DNA of 64,000 nucleotides from Orientallactaga sibirica. Its lineage: Eukaryota > Chordata > Mammalia > Rodentia > Dipodidae. The stretch lies in assembly GCA_036365145.1 (NCBI GenBank), contig JAEOAD010000699.1:9273001-9337000 (forward strand), in the 5' to 3' direction. Made by a program: the position numbers and the translations under genes. Below the pieces are notes generated by a model. The model saw only the letters and a program-made list of their open reading frames with translations, did no database searches and was not told where the DNA came from. Below, piece after piece: positions 12,684 to 24,240 of the stretch. The first letter of the stretch is position 1. Each line of letters begins with the position of its first letter.

Positions 12684-13640
12684 ATACTGTTTATTCATAG
12701 AGAAAAAGAATTATCAAAGCATTAGATTATCTAGCTTGTTATAAAGAGTGTACATAGGATATAAGATTGTTCATGATGCTTCAGTATTATTCATAAAATG
12801 TTCATATTCTAAAGAGTACCAACCTCATGGCAACTTCAGATTTCAAATTCTGACACACATTAAGGAGCTCATATCTTGAGTCTAACTAAAAGGTCAGATT
12901 ACAAAATGATATAAGTAGGAAGTATAAAAAAACACTTTAAAATTTTTTTTCCATAAGATATCCTAATAATCACCTAAAACTAAAAGACAGGAAGACTATG
13001 AAATAGCATGGACTATTAATTATGTATGTTAATATAATATATATGTGGGAGTATATATAGATGTGTCCTTGTGTGTTTGTGTACATATGTATATGTTTGT
13101 GTGTGGATGTGTATATCTGCGTGTCTGTGCATGCATGCAGGTTACCACAGATAGGAAGGGAATAGAAGAATGGGCACAAAATCTGAATTTCACACAGAGA
13201 AAAACATCACCCCAGGTACTTATTTTTCTAGTAAGAATATAATGAAAATGCAGCAAAACCTCATTAATATGGATGATTGGCTAAACCAGCCTGCAGCTTT
13301 AACTATGAGTCACTTTATACTAGGTTCCATTCCAAGACATTCACATAAAGCCAGTAATCCTTAAGAATGGCCTTGCAGTCACTGGCAATCAGAAACTATC
13401 TAGTTTAGCAAATGCATGCTAAGAGCTCTCTAAGTACAAGGTACTAAGAATTCTAGGGTAAGAAACAACCTTTTTTCCTCATGAGTTCATTCCAGCAGGA
13501 TAAACCAGGTTAGATGAATAACATATGTTAAATGCTCCAATGGAGGTAGCATAAATATCAAGACACACTTCCATAGGTGAGCAATGAGAAAAAGCTGTAT
13601 TTTTCTGGCCTTAATGTTGGCCTTAAAATTCCACAAGGCA

Positions 13641-13870
13641 GGGCTGGAGATAACACTTAGCTGTTAAGGTGCTTGCCTGCAAAGCCAAAGGACCCAGGTT
13701 CTATTCCCCAGGACCCATGTAAGCCAGACGTACATGGTGGCACATGTATCTGGAGTTCTTTGCAGCAGCTAGAGGCCCTGGCATTCCCATTCTCATTCTC
13801 TCTTTCTCTCTCCATGCTTCTCTGTCTCTCTCAAATAAATAAATAAAAATAAAAAGTATTTTAAAAAATA
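13641..13870 (+). mobile_element. tRNA-derived SINE with perfect 13-bp target-site duplication
   Basis: gggctggagataacacttagc head, caggttctattccccagg B-box area, (AAATA)n tail. The exact duplication attccacaaggca is at 13628-13640 and 13871-13883. Confidence 0.9.
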
Positions 13871-13883
13871 ATTCCACAAGGCA

Positions 13884-15541
13884 AAATCCAGAGTCAAGAT
13901 CATTCCAACTGGAGAAAGAAAAATTCCATGAAGATAAACTAAGAAAATGAGGAACTGCTGAAGGCTTTTATACTATCCCAAAGAGTTGGTCCTATATTTT
14001 TCAAGTGCTAACAAGTCCTTGAAGGTCATTTATCACATACCCATGAAATTTGTCTTGGAATAAATTTGCTCTATTGCCTCGGACACCCATCAAGTTCATT
14101 CATACAGCTCATCCTGTTTCAGCACACCCTAGGTGCACACAGTGTGAAGTGCTACACATTATCAAAGAAGCTCAAACAAAGCCAGCAACACCTCTATCTC
14201 CCACCAGGACAAATAAGGACCTCTAGCCTATGTTGTCATAGCTTGAAGCAGGTCACTTCTATCTCACAGGCCAGCAATCCTGTCCTTCATCTCCCTGAAC
14301 TGCTTGTCTTGGCAGAGTCCAGCAGGACTAAAAATACAGGAATGCCTGCAGACAGAAGGACAGACTGTACAGTGTGTCCACATCTGAACTTCACAGTCTG
14401 GACAGGACCACTGCAAGCAAGTGCTCATTATGGCCATAAGCTTGTCTCAGGGAAAAAAGACACACCTAGAGATCCTATGAGCTTGTTCAAATCACTACTA
14501 TAAAACTGGCACTCTGGCTGTGACCGTGGAAAAGTCCTTGAAGTAGAAGAATCTGACTTCCTTACCAAAGGGGAGAGAACATTCAGATGTAAGTGCACCC
14601 ATGTTCACTATTCCTTTCACATCTCCAAAGGAGTTTAGTGGTGGGAGGAAGCCTTCCCAGTGTTCAAACAGACAGCTTTACGGTACTGGAGGTAGTAGGG
14701 GTGTTGGTTAATAGGAATCCACATGGTCCCCAAGTTAGGAGTCCCTTATGATCTTTTGATTTATAAGGGTGTCAGTGTGGTCTGCATTCTGTAGAAATCA
14801 TGCATTGAGTTTGGATCTTTTCCTAGGTGAGCAACATGTGATGGATCCCCCGTGATGATGCTAGGCCACAGCAGCAAACCACAGCATACAACCAACTCTG
14901 CCCTCACAGAGGGAAATCCAAAAGAACCCTTCAGGGGTCTTGGCTTCTGAGCTATAGTGCTCACTAGCTTAGCTTGTTCAATGTACTTTCAACACAAGAT
15001 TATTTTCTACAGATGATGACTTCACAGAACACATCTTCATTGTCAGAGGAGCACCTTTTCATAGTACAAGATAGTTTGGTAGAGTCAGAAGCCAAATGTT
15101 CATAATCAGGGTAGGGAGGAATGAGGAAATGTGTCCAAAGCCACCCTATGCTCAGTCCAGAGGACCCAGTGAGCACCCCAGGCTTAACCTTCAGCTCCAA
15201 GGAATCTTATTCCTGCATGCACATCTGGGCCACTTTAGAACTTTAGTTCCAAGCTGGAAAGCAGACTAATGGAATTAGAATCTCTGATGTTGTCCATGAG
15301 CATTGGTCTTAAAACCCACTAGGGGATTGTGGTAAATGGCTAGGCTAAGAAATAGCAGACATATAATGGCTCAGACCTGCTACTCAGTTATGGTCACAGT
15401 CAACCCTGTGAGCAGCTGAACCTTCTCAAGTATGTTTTCCTTCATCATCACAGCTGCTACCGACAGTGTGGTTTACAGATGAGACTCAGGGTCAAGATTT
15501 TTATTGCAGAGCTGTTTGGAGTCTCAGCTACCATTAGCCAC
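13884..15541. other. Intron 3 segment, nothing recognised
   Basis: A 145-codon frame (14066-14503 plus) begins at a TTG and shows no family motif. No repeat was recognised, though worn LTR sequence is possible. Confidence 0.5.
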
Positions 15542-15556
15542 TTGGTTGTGTCTTTC

Positions 15557-15624
15557 TTTTCTTTTGTTTTTTTTAATCAATATATATTTTTTATTTATAT
15601 TATTCTGATTTTACATTCATAGTA
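15557..15624 (-). mobile_element. Ultra-short L1 3' end with perfect 15-bp target-site duplication
   Basis: A 68-bp insertion containing only the A-rich tail and the last bases of the L1 3' UTR (minus reading tatgaatgtaaaatcagaat). The exact duplication ttggttgtgtctttc is at 15542-15556 and 15625-15639. Confidence 0.8.
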
Positions 15625-15639
15625 TTGGTTGTGTCTTTC

Positions 15640-16007
15640 AAAAGCCACACTGACAGAAGTTTAGGCATAAATCCTCCTACGTCAGGCTCCTCTTCCTTAA
15701 TCTTCTGAAATGCAGAAATTATAGTGTAAAGTTCCTTGGGTGGGCAGTATTTTATTAGGCCTGGAGGATTTTGCAATCCTCTTTCCCCTCACCACATAAA
15801 TAGCCCCCCCGCCTGCTTGTGCTGGGCTGCGTGTTTATTTCTATTCCCTATCCACCCATATTTATATGCTGCAGATCTAACCCAAGCCCCATTGGGTGAT
15901 GTGGTGATTAACTAGGGATATGATCTTAATCAGTATTAATTACCTAATAGAGAAATAGAGGAAGAACAAAAGCATCTTAATATTGGCATAAGTATGTACA
16001 AACATTC
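15640..16007 (-). other. Sequence after the ERV-L dUTPase: purine tract and possible LTR remnant
   Basis: Read on the minus strand, this stretch follows the dUTPase stop. It contains a purine-rich run (minus reading of 15778-15793, ggtgaggggaaagagg) of the kind that primes plus-strand synthesis just before a 3' LTR. After it come a possible TG start and an aataaaatac polyadenylation-like motif. A catataaatat TATA-like motif lies upstream of the tract. No second LTR copy is available for comparison, so the LTR call is tentative. Confidence 0.3.
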
Positions 16008-17750
16008 TTAACAAGGTAAGACAGAAACACTCATGGCAATTACAGTTCTCATTTTTGTAACTGGCCTTAGCTGGTATTTGTAAATACCTTCTTGTACTAC
16101 CCATTCGGTATTTTCTCCACTTTCAGCAAGCACCTCAACAGGTTTTGGTTCTTCACCTGGAGGGGTGACCCATACCTTCATTCCTGAAGGATCTGGGCCA
16201 TTTATCACACTGCCTTGATTGGGCTGTTGCAGTTGTTCATTGACTTTGATAACAGGGCATGGTAACACTGAGATGCCCCAAAGGATTTCCTGCACCCCAG
16301 GCATACTCTTCCTTACCTTCACTGTGGAGGAGCAGTTCAGTTCCCCCTGATAGTCTGGATCAATCACTCCTGCTACCACTCTAACTCCTTTCTCAGCCTG
16401 TGCACTCAAGGATATCAGGATCCCAAAGTGACCAGGGAGAAGTCTTAGCTTCCAGTTCAATGGAATGTTCTTTGTGCCTCCTGGCAAAAGCACTCCCCCC
16501 TCTGGAACCAAGACCTCTAGGCCAGCAGAGCATAAGGTTGCAGGAACAGGATGCAAAAATTTGGCTAATGGGTCACTTGGGGTGTTGGTAAGTGGTACCA
16601 TTCCCATTTCCACCTCTTGATTCCTGGACCAGTGAGTCCAGGCCATAGGAGAAACAGCACCATATATAGGATGCTGATTCAGAGCATATACAGCCTGCTG
16701 GAGGACACGCCTCCAGCCCTCCAAGCTATTACCACCTAATTGTCACCGTAGCTATTATTTCTTTTACTTTTTAATTTTTATTTATTTATTTACTTGAGAG
16801 AGATAGAAAGAGGCAGAGAGGCTAGGCCCTCCAGCCACTCCAAATGAACTCCAGACGCATATGTCCCCTTGTGCATCTGACTTACGTGGGTCCTGGGGAA
16901 TCGAACCAGGGTCCTTTGGCTTTGCTGGCAAATGCCTTAACTTCTAAGCCATCTCTCCAGCTCAGTAGCTGTTTCTTTAAAAGGCCATTCCACCACTCTA
17001 TCAAGCCAGCTCCTTCAGGATGGAGGGGAACATGGTAAGACCAGTGAATTGCATGATCATGAGCCCATTGCCATACTCCCTTGGCTGTGAAGTGAGTTCC
17101 TTGGTCAGAAGCAATGCAGTGTGGAATACCATGATGGTGGATAAGGCATTCTGTAAGCCCATGGATGGTAGTTTTGACAGAAGCATTACATCCAGGAAAA
17201 GCAAATGCATGCCCTGAAAAAGTGTCTATTCCAGTAAGGACAAAACGCTGCCCTTTCCATGATAGAAGTGGACCAATGTAGTCAACTTGCCACCAAATTG
17301 CTGGCTGGTCACTCCGAGGAATGCTGCCATATTGGGAACTCAGAGTTGGTCTCTGCTGCTGACAGATTTGGCACTCAGCAGCAGCTGTAGCCAGGTCAGC
17401 CTTAGTTAGTGGAAGTTCATGTTGTTGGGCCCATGTATAACCTGCATCCTTGCCACCATGCCCACTTTGTTCATGGGCCCAAAAAAGAAAAGAAGTCTAT
17501 TTTCTAGATCTCTTTACTGCAGTGGCTGAATCTGTACTGGAAAGAAACATCGAGGAAGAGCTGAGGAGTCAAGGGAACTGATGAGAGCACCTGGGTGGTA
17601 GTAAAATACTGAAGACTGCCAGGTCATCCGTTCCATGCACCTGAGTACCATAATTAACATGAATCAAGAGTATGGGGTTTCTAGGGTTATCCTGACCAAC
17701 TCTACATACTGCAGAAAGACAACTTTTCTTATTCACTGATTTCCTTTTCA
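16008..17750 (-). pseudogene. ERV-L endogenous retrovirus pol remnant: integrase plus dUTPase
   Basis: Read on the minus strand, 17490-16979 is open and encodes an integrase. It has an HHCC zinc-binding start (H-x4-H, then CQIC near 17370) and the three catalytic acidic residues in WWQVDYIGP (Asp), ASDQGTHF (Asp) and HPEGAGLIEWW (Glu). A tRNA-type SINE interrupts it at 16766-16962. The frame then continues for 238 codons from 16724 to 16008 with the end of integrase and a dUTPase-like domain carrying AGVIDPDYQGEL (dUTPase motif 3). A dUTPase downstream of integrase is the known arrangement of ERV-L. Breaks: an in-frame TAG at 17499-17497, a TGA at 16745-16743 just before the 238-codon stretch, and the SINE. 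The RNase H side (17500-17750) is more decayed. No gag, protease or envelope was seen. Defective fossil. Confidence 0.85.
16766..16962 (-). mobile_element. tRNA-derived SINE inserted inside ERV-L integrase
   Basis: Full-length copy on the minus strand: head gagctggagagatggctta, B box ggttcgattcc, tail (AAATA)n. The flanks 16748-16765 (gtagctattatttctttt) and 16965-16978 (gtagctgtttcttt) are an imperfect target-site duplication. It must postdate the ERV-L copy it interrupts. Confidence 0.85.
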
Positions 17751-17764
17751 TTAAAAAAAAGACT

Positions 17765-17945
17765 GTGATCAGGCTAAAGAGAAGGCTAAGGACACAGGTT
17801 CAATTCCCCAGTATCCACATACAGCCAGATACACAAGGTGACACATGTGTCTAGAGTTCCTTTGTGGTAGCTAGAGGCTCTGGTGTGCCCATTCTCTCTC
17901 TCTCTCTCTTTCTCTCTCTCTCAAATAAATAAATAAGTAAATCAA
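17765..17945 (+). mobile_element. tRNA-derived SINE, head worn
   Basis: aggttcaattccccagtatc, then cacaaggtgacacatgtgtc, then (CT)n and (AAATA)n. The A-box half is shortened. It lies next to the decayed end of the ERV-L pol remnant. Confidence 0.8.
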
Positions 17946-18150
17946 ATATTTTCTAAAATAGACTTGATCTATACCTGAAAAGACATATTGAACATGAATT
18001 TGCTTGCCCACATTTTGTACAGGTAGTAGTGGCTGACTATAGCACAGGTTTACTATCTTAGTTACAGGTAGTCTATATTTCATCTTAAGTATTCTAGGAT
18101 CTCAGATTATTTAATTTTACAACTTTCAGGTGATTTTCTTCTGAAAATCT

Positions 18151-18310
18151 TTAAAAAGTATTTATGTTTATTTATTTACTTGACAGAGAAATAGGGAGAG
18201 AGAGAGCGAGAAAATGGGTGCATCACAGCCTATAGCCACTACAAATGAACTCTAGATGCATGCACCCCTTGTACATCTGGCTAACAGTGGGTCCTGCTTC
18301 TGCAAATCTT
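18151..18310 (-). mobile_element. tRNA-derived SINE, truncated
   Basis: Minus orientation. The tail (tttatttatttact), GA-rich run and body (gaactctagatgcatgcacc) are present. The tRNA head is missing beyond gggtcctgcttctgcaaatc. Confidence 0.75.
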
Positions 18311-18534
18311 ACATGTCCTAGAGATCATGTTTCTTCAAGCAATCTGTGGGCTTTTATTTGATAATGCCATTTTATGTCTAAGAGTCTTTCTCTGCAGGAC
18401 GTGACTCAAAATTGTTTCTACAATTTCTACCAAAGAGAATTTAGTTTAAGAATTTTATAATGCAAAAATATTTTAATATTTCCCTCTATTTGAATCATAA
18501 AATACACAACAAAATAAGTGAACTAAATGTCATT

Positions 18535-18940
18535 TGCTTATCTTTGTGTGCATGTATGTATGCTTGTTTGTATGAGAGGGGGTTCATGTGCCACAGCACT
18601 CATGTGGGGGGGGTCAGAACCACCTCCCATGTGGGTCCTCTCCTTATATATTGTTTGAGGCAGGGTCTCTTATTTCCACCTCTGTGTATGACAGGCTACC
18701 TGGACTGTGAGCTCTCAGGTATGGCTCCTTCTCTGCCTCCCATCTCATTGTAGAAGCAATGGGATCCTGGGGATTGTCCCACCTCTGCCTCCCATCTCAT
18801 CATAGAAGAAGTGGGATTGTTAAGCAAGGGGATTGCCTTCATGCATCCAATTTAAATGGGTTCTGTGGATCCAAACTCAGGTGTAACCCTTGCATGACAA
18901 GCACTTTATTCACTGAGCCATTTTGCCAGCCTGGATTCTA
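18535..18940 (-). mobile_element. B4-type composite SINE with internal duplication
   Basis: Minus orientation: TG-rich end, gaggcagggtctcttatttc, gggttctgtggatccaaact, cactttattcactgagccat. The block ctctgcctcccatctcat occurs at about 18732 and 18783, each followed by a similar tagaag...gtggg/atggg piece. This is an internal tandem duplication of about 53 bp. Confidence 0.6.
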
Positions 18941-18959
18941 TTCTTGTATCCATCCATGC

Positions 18960-20470
18960 TGAGACATCAACTGAGTTTCTACCTGGTATCAGACACTGTG
19001 GTAAATCATTAATTATTATTGTTATAACATCAGAAATGTGTATAAGTGTACAAAAATGAACAATAAGAAAGCTTTTAGCTATAATCTATGCTGAATTTGG
19101 GGAGGAAAAGAAGTCTAGCACATCACACAGAATAGAAGAACAGTGCTGGGCCAATATAGCATAGTGCCTGAAGCTTCTTGGGACAAATTCTTAAAGGAGC
19201 TTCTTAAAGGAGAGAGCAGCAATGGCAACTGTACAGCCAGTTTTGAGAAGACACAGAGGAGACAGAAGAACAGAATGCAGTACAAGCCTGCCAGGTTTCT
19301 GGTGCTGAGATGCAGAGCTGTGACAAGCTTGGTGCTAGGGAAGAGGTGGCAGGGGTGAGGCAGGAGTTCCTTAATGAGGTCATGGTCACTTTCCTGTGGA
19401 ACATTTCTGTATCAAGTGTTGTGACCTTTTCTTAGAAATGATAAGGAACTTAATCCTTAATTTCTTACACAAATTTGGTCAAATGAACCTTCGAATTATT
19501 GATATCAAAACCACTTAGGAAGCAAACTGACTTGCACAGGGGTGCTTCTATTGAGAAAGGTAGATAGGAGGTTAAAATTCACATACTCCCTCTTCTTTCT
19601 TATAGAACATCACAATTTTCTAGTCTTTAACTTTAAAAATCGTTTATTTTGAGGTAGATCACCCCCCCAAAAAAATCTGACACTATTTCACAGAAACTAA
19701 CTTTCCCCATTGTGAGAATAAAATAATCTGGTGAATTGGAACAACGAAAAAAGGATCCAAAAGTTTCAAGGAGGAAAGAACAGGGACATCCCTGAGGGAG
19801 ATTAGTCATGGATGCTGGGGTATGGTTTATGCCAGCAACCGTGGCCTAGACCTGCCAGTAGAAGTGTCAGAAAGAGACTCAGCAGTGCAGAAGCAGGACC
19901 TGAGTAGGTTGGGATGTGAACCACAGATGCAAAGAATGAGTCTGAGGACCAATGGCAATGGTAAGTGACTCTTTAAGCTAAACAAGACAGCTGGGGCATG
20001 GCTGGCATCCTTGAATTCTCACATTGCATATTCACAACAGAGTCCAGGAACTGTCACCCTGACTTGCACTGCTCTGATGTTTTGATCATTTTAAAATAAT
20101 GAACTTAGCAGCAGCTGCTATAAGAGGCTTTCTGTGATACCTCCCAATCTGTTAGAGGTGTAGACTCACCAATGGAAAAAAAACAATTACCTGTGGTCCC
20201 TTCTCTGAGTTTTCATTTACCTCAACACTCAGCCTAGGAAGAGAAAGCAGAGCTTGCCAATGCACTTGGAAGAGTTTCATCACACTCCGTGTATTTAGGT
20301 CCCATTCAATATCACAAAGGGAATTATTTATAATCCCCTGTCCGTTCTGTAGGCCTAGCAAATTTTATCTCAGGCTAGTGGATGCTTCTCCAAATCCACT
20401 GAATATTTGCCTAAACATATTTTACTTTTTCCCTATAAAGTGCCCACACACTTCTCTTGTAGGAAAGGTA
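18960..20470. other. Intron 3 segment, nothing recognised
   Basis: Mixed-composition unique-looking DNA. The short frames near 19143-19404 on both strands overlap each other and lack homology. Confidence 0.5.
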
Positions 20471-20483
20471 TATGGAAATTTCT

Positions 20484-20675
20484 TTTTTTTTTAATTTCTT
20501 TTTTTTGGGGGGGGTATTTATTTTTTTAGTATATTTTTTTATTTATATTATTTTGATTTTACATTCATAGTAAAGGTTCCATTGTCCTCCTCCCTGTCCT
20601 CCCTCTTTCAAAGGGACCCTTGTCAATGGGGAATGTGGGTCAAGCATTGTGAGGTTAGTTAAGAGTTCTGGGGGG
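20484..20675 (-). mobile_element. 5'-truncated L1 3' end with target-site duplication
   Basis: Minus orientation, about 190 bp, with the same 3' end as 7804-8170 and 15557-15624 (gattttacattcatagta). The flanks tggaaatttct at 20473-20483 and 20676-20686 are identical. Confidence 0.75.
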
Positions 20676-21744
20676 TGGAAATTTCTATGTGTTGAGCTGG
20701 CTGTGTGGCAACACATGGGATTCCCTTTATCCATGGGGTAAAGTTGTGTCTTTTCTTCTGCTTAGTCTATTGTCAATTCTTATCACCAAATTTTCAAAGG
20801 GCCAACTGAAACCTTTCCTGTTGCCCCTCACTCAATCCAGTTTTACCATTTAGCATGATCTTTAAAATCAGCATAGGCGAAGTACCTTCAGAACGCCTCC
20901 TAGGACACCTTCTATTGGCCTGGCCTTGGTCAGAGGTGGAGCAGAAGGAACATGATGGGCTTGTGCATTGGCATCCTGGGTTTGCTCTCCTCACTGACCT
21001 AACAACCATTTTCTATGAGTCCTTGAATCCTTTAGAAGTCAATTACTTATCCAGCCCCCTGGTTTCCCATTTCTTGCTATGAACAAAACCAGTAGCTCAA
21101 AGTCACCTCAAACATTTCTGTTTGGCAAGTGGGCTATGAATATGTCCTTTTAATAATGGACTGCATACATTGAATTTCTAAGTCTCTGCTGGGAGCTTCC
21201 TAAAACTGCTCATTTTTAAGCAGAAAATCATTGCAAAGATCAAACAGTGCTCCCACGGCTCCTCCTGACATGCTTGCAGGGTTCTGCTTTACTCACTGAT
21301 TTGCTGTGATAGGGTACATCTTTGGAAGCCTTCCCTCCCTAGCTACTCAGCACAAGCTGTTACAGCAAATACCCTCATATTGAATAACAACTGTTGTTGC
21401 TCTGGAAACAAATTAACTCTATGCTCTCCATTAATATTTCACAGGGCTATTGACAACATTAATTCAATGGACTATTGACATAAGCACAGTGTTGGCCTTG
21501 GGCATGAGCAGACAAGAAGCAATGGGTTAAATACTAGAAAAGCACTTGATTAAAATAAAACAGTTTTTTTTTTTTTAAAGAGAACTATATCCAGAAAGCA
21601 GTTCAGCTTTATTCCTCTACCCCAAACTTATTTGTGAAAAGGAGAAAAATGATAAATGAAAAACTGAGATTGATCCACTATGCCAAAGCTAAGAAATAAA
21701 ACTATGAAACTTACCAAATAATTAATAAATGGGCTTTTTTTTCA

Positions 21745-22275
21745 AGTGTGTGTTGTTGTAAGGAACATACAAAGCAATTTACTTTAGATGTTACAGTAAG
21801 CAGAAGTTTCTTGAAAGAGCCCCACTTGTGCTGAAGAATCTGAAGACTAATGGAAGTTCTACTTCCTGACCGTGGAGAATTGGAATGTCAGAGACAAGGA
21901 ACCAAAATGCTCTTTACCTCTGTATCTAGACTAGCAGCCTTTTTACTATCGGGTTAAACTTTTTTGGATGTATTAACTTAGCAGATCAAATAGCCCAAAG
22001 CTAAGAACGTTAACAGACAGCAACCAAAACCTACCCCAGGGACTATCTTACTTTAACCTATCTACCTGCCATCCTCACTGAGGTATCTGGCAAATGCATT
22101 GATTTATGATTCTCTTTTGTTCTGTGACTGTAAAAGTTCATCTGACTGCTTCCCCAGTGGAACATATCGTTCACAGTAATCTGAATCCATGACCCTGAGT
22201 CATGGTCACACATACTTGGCCTGGAATAAACTATTGCATTCTCCCTTTGGAGTGAGAGCTGTGTTATGTATTGAC
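21745..22275 (+). mobile_element. LTR-like element, copy A (solo; pairs with 52770-53212)
   Basis: The block order matches copy B. A polyadenylation-type aataaac motif (tggaataaactattgc, near 22224) precedes a CT-rich end at ttgaca (22275), as in an LTR U3-R-U5 layout. No internal retroviral sequence flanks it. The left boundary is uncertain. The family name is not assigned. Confidence 0.45.
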
Positions 22276-22984
22276 ATCATCAAGAGGTTGATTACAAGTA
22301 ATCTAGCAAATTACGAGTCTAGAAAATGACACCATGTGGTCTTTGGATGGAGAAACAAATCTATTTCCTTGGCTTTCAATTGTGTACTGCAATCCTACCA
22401 TGGCACAAAAAAGATTCTGGATATAACATGCAGAAGTAGAGCAGGGGAGCCAGCACAAGCATTGCATGTAATGCTGGCTCCATATATGTTCCCAACTTTT
22501 GTTCAATTGTAAGGAAAAATGAAAGTTATTTTATATTGATATTTAAAAGTATTGTAAAATAATATAAAATCCTAACATCAATTTTTATAAGTTATTGATG
22601 TTAATAGGTTTCAACAAGAAGAAACAAGAATATAAATAAATTCCAAGAGAATCTTCCAAGAAACTAAGATGGTTCTTTTGGGCATTTGATGTCTCCACTA
22701 TTGATAGCTTCGCTAGGTCGGTATCCTCATTCCAGCACAGGAATTCAACAGTAATAGTGTCTATGGTTTATGAATCACATGAGCAGTGTTAATAGAAGAA
22801 GGCATTAGGGGCTGCTTTTCCCTTAGGCCTACAGTCATCCAATGGGCAGCAGTAGGGGAAAAGCTTGGCATCTCTCCTTTTGTGTTGTATAAGTCCCTTT
22901 TGAAGCCAAAGCAAGATTCATTTTCTCATTACAGGATATTCAGTAAATTCAGTTTTAATACAAGTCAGTCTGAACATTAATAGA

Positions 22985-23905
22985 AAAGAACAGGCTATAG
23001 ACAGGTGGTAGAGATGGTAGAATTATCTCATAAAGATTTTGAAGCAAATTAATGGGCTCATATACAATGCTTCAATAGCAAATACAAAAATGTTTGAACC
23101 AAATAACAAATGGAAAGTAAAATAAATATCTTAAATCAAAAAAAACACTTACAATAACTAAAATTTAGAAAATCAACAAGTACATTATATAACAGAATAT
23201 AAGGAAAAAAGGAAGCACTCAGTGAATTCCGTGCTAGCACTAGAAAATAGAAATCATCCAGTCTGAACAAAAGCATAGATGTAATGCTTATTCATCCTGC
23301 TCTTGACTTTTCTAAATTATGTTTGATGAATAAAGTGAAAGAAGTTAACCTGTCATAAGTAGGACTCAGCATATGTGGAAGAAACTATGAGAATTATCAC
23401 TGCTAGAAGACAAAGGGACATGATGGTAGATAAAGTTTTACACTGCATTTGTGGGTAAATGTCAAAATAATAAACTATGACATTTTTATAATGTTATACC
23501 TTGAACAATGACTACAGAAGGTATATAAACTGATTCACTTTAAAATACTGTGGATACATTTATACTAAATATCTTTATTGAAATTCATAAGGTAAAGAGA
23601 GAAGAATATAGCACAGAGAAGTTAGAGAATAATGAATCCACTCATATACTGTAATAGTGGGCATGTGTCATAATATACTTGTTTAAACCCTTAGAATGTA
23701 TAACTACACAAAAGTGACTACAGTGGAAATGATAGACTATAATTAATAGTGATACATAAATATTGGCTCATCTATTGTAAAAAAAAAGCATCAAAAAAGT
23801 AAGAGGAAAGACTTTATAGGTAATGGAAGAGAACTTTTTGTACTTTTACTCAATTTTTCTATAAATATAAAATCATTCCAAAAATACCATGTTACTTTGT
23901 TCAGT
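22985..23905 (+). mobile_element. Old L1 (L1M-type) 3' end
   Basis: The end block cttagaatgtataactacac, ttaatagtgatacataaata, ggctcatctattgtaaaaa and gtacttttactcaattttt follows the 3' UTR of ancient L1M elements. The left limit is vague. Confidence 0.55.
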
Positions 23906-23962
23906 AATCTACTGAATATTTATAAGCTAGCAACAAACACATGAAATTAAAATTTAAAATGA

Positions 23963-24120
23963 TTACAACTTTCCTGTAATCACAGAACGATGGAAATGAA
24001 GACAGGAGGATCATGAGTATGAGGCCAGTCTGGGCTACATAGATAATTCAAGGCCAGCCTGAACAACAGAACGAGTCCAAGAATTTTCTAGGCTGCATAG
24101 TAAGATCCTATTTAAAAAAT
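23963..24120 (+). mobile_element. B1 SINE
   Basis: cctgtaatcacagaacgatg, gaggccagtctgggctacat, caaggccagcctgaacaaca: a diverged B1 (7SL-derived) with a partly repeated middle. Confidence 0.75.
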
Positions 24121-24210
24121 AAATGCTAGAAATTATTCTTAATGGTAAAGTGCTTATGTCACAAACAGAAGGCTCTGGGTTTAATCTCCAGCACCAAATA
24201 AAATGAAGTA
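24121..24210 (+). mobile_element. ID-like SINE fragment
   Basis: taatggtaaagtgcttatgt, ggctctgggtttaatctcca, gcaccaaataaaat: an ID-type tRNA-derived unit right after a B1. Confidence 0.5.
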
Positions 24211-24240
24211 CCATTCCTAATTATTCATAAATGAATTATT

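Noticed and set aside
14066..14503. 145-codon open frame, plus strand
   Set aside because: It begins at TTG, not ATG, and shows no domain, no splice context and no family resemblance. A frame this long is expected by chance in 64 kb.
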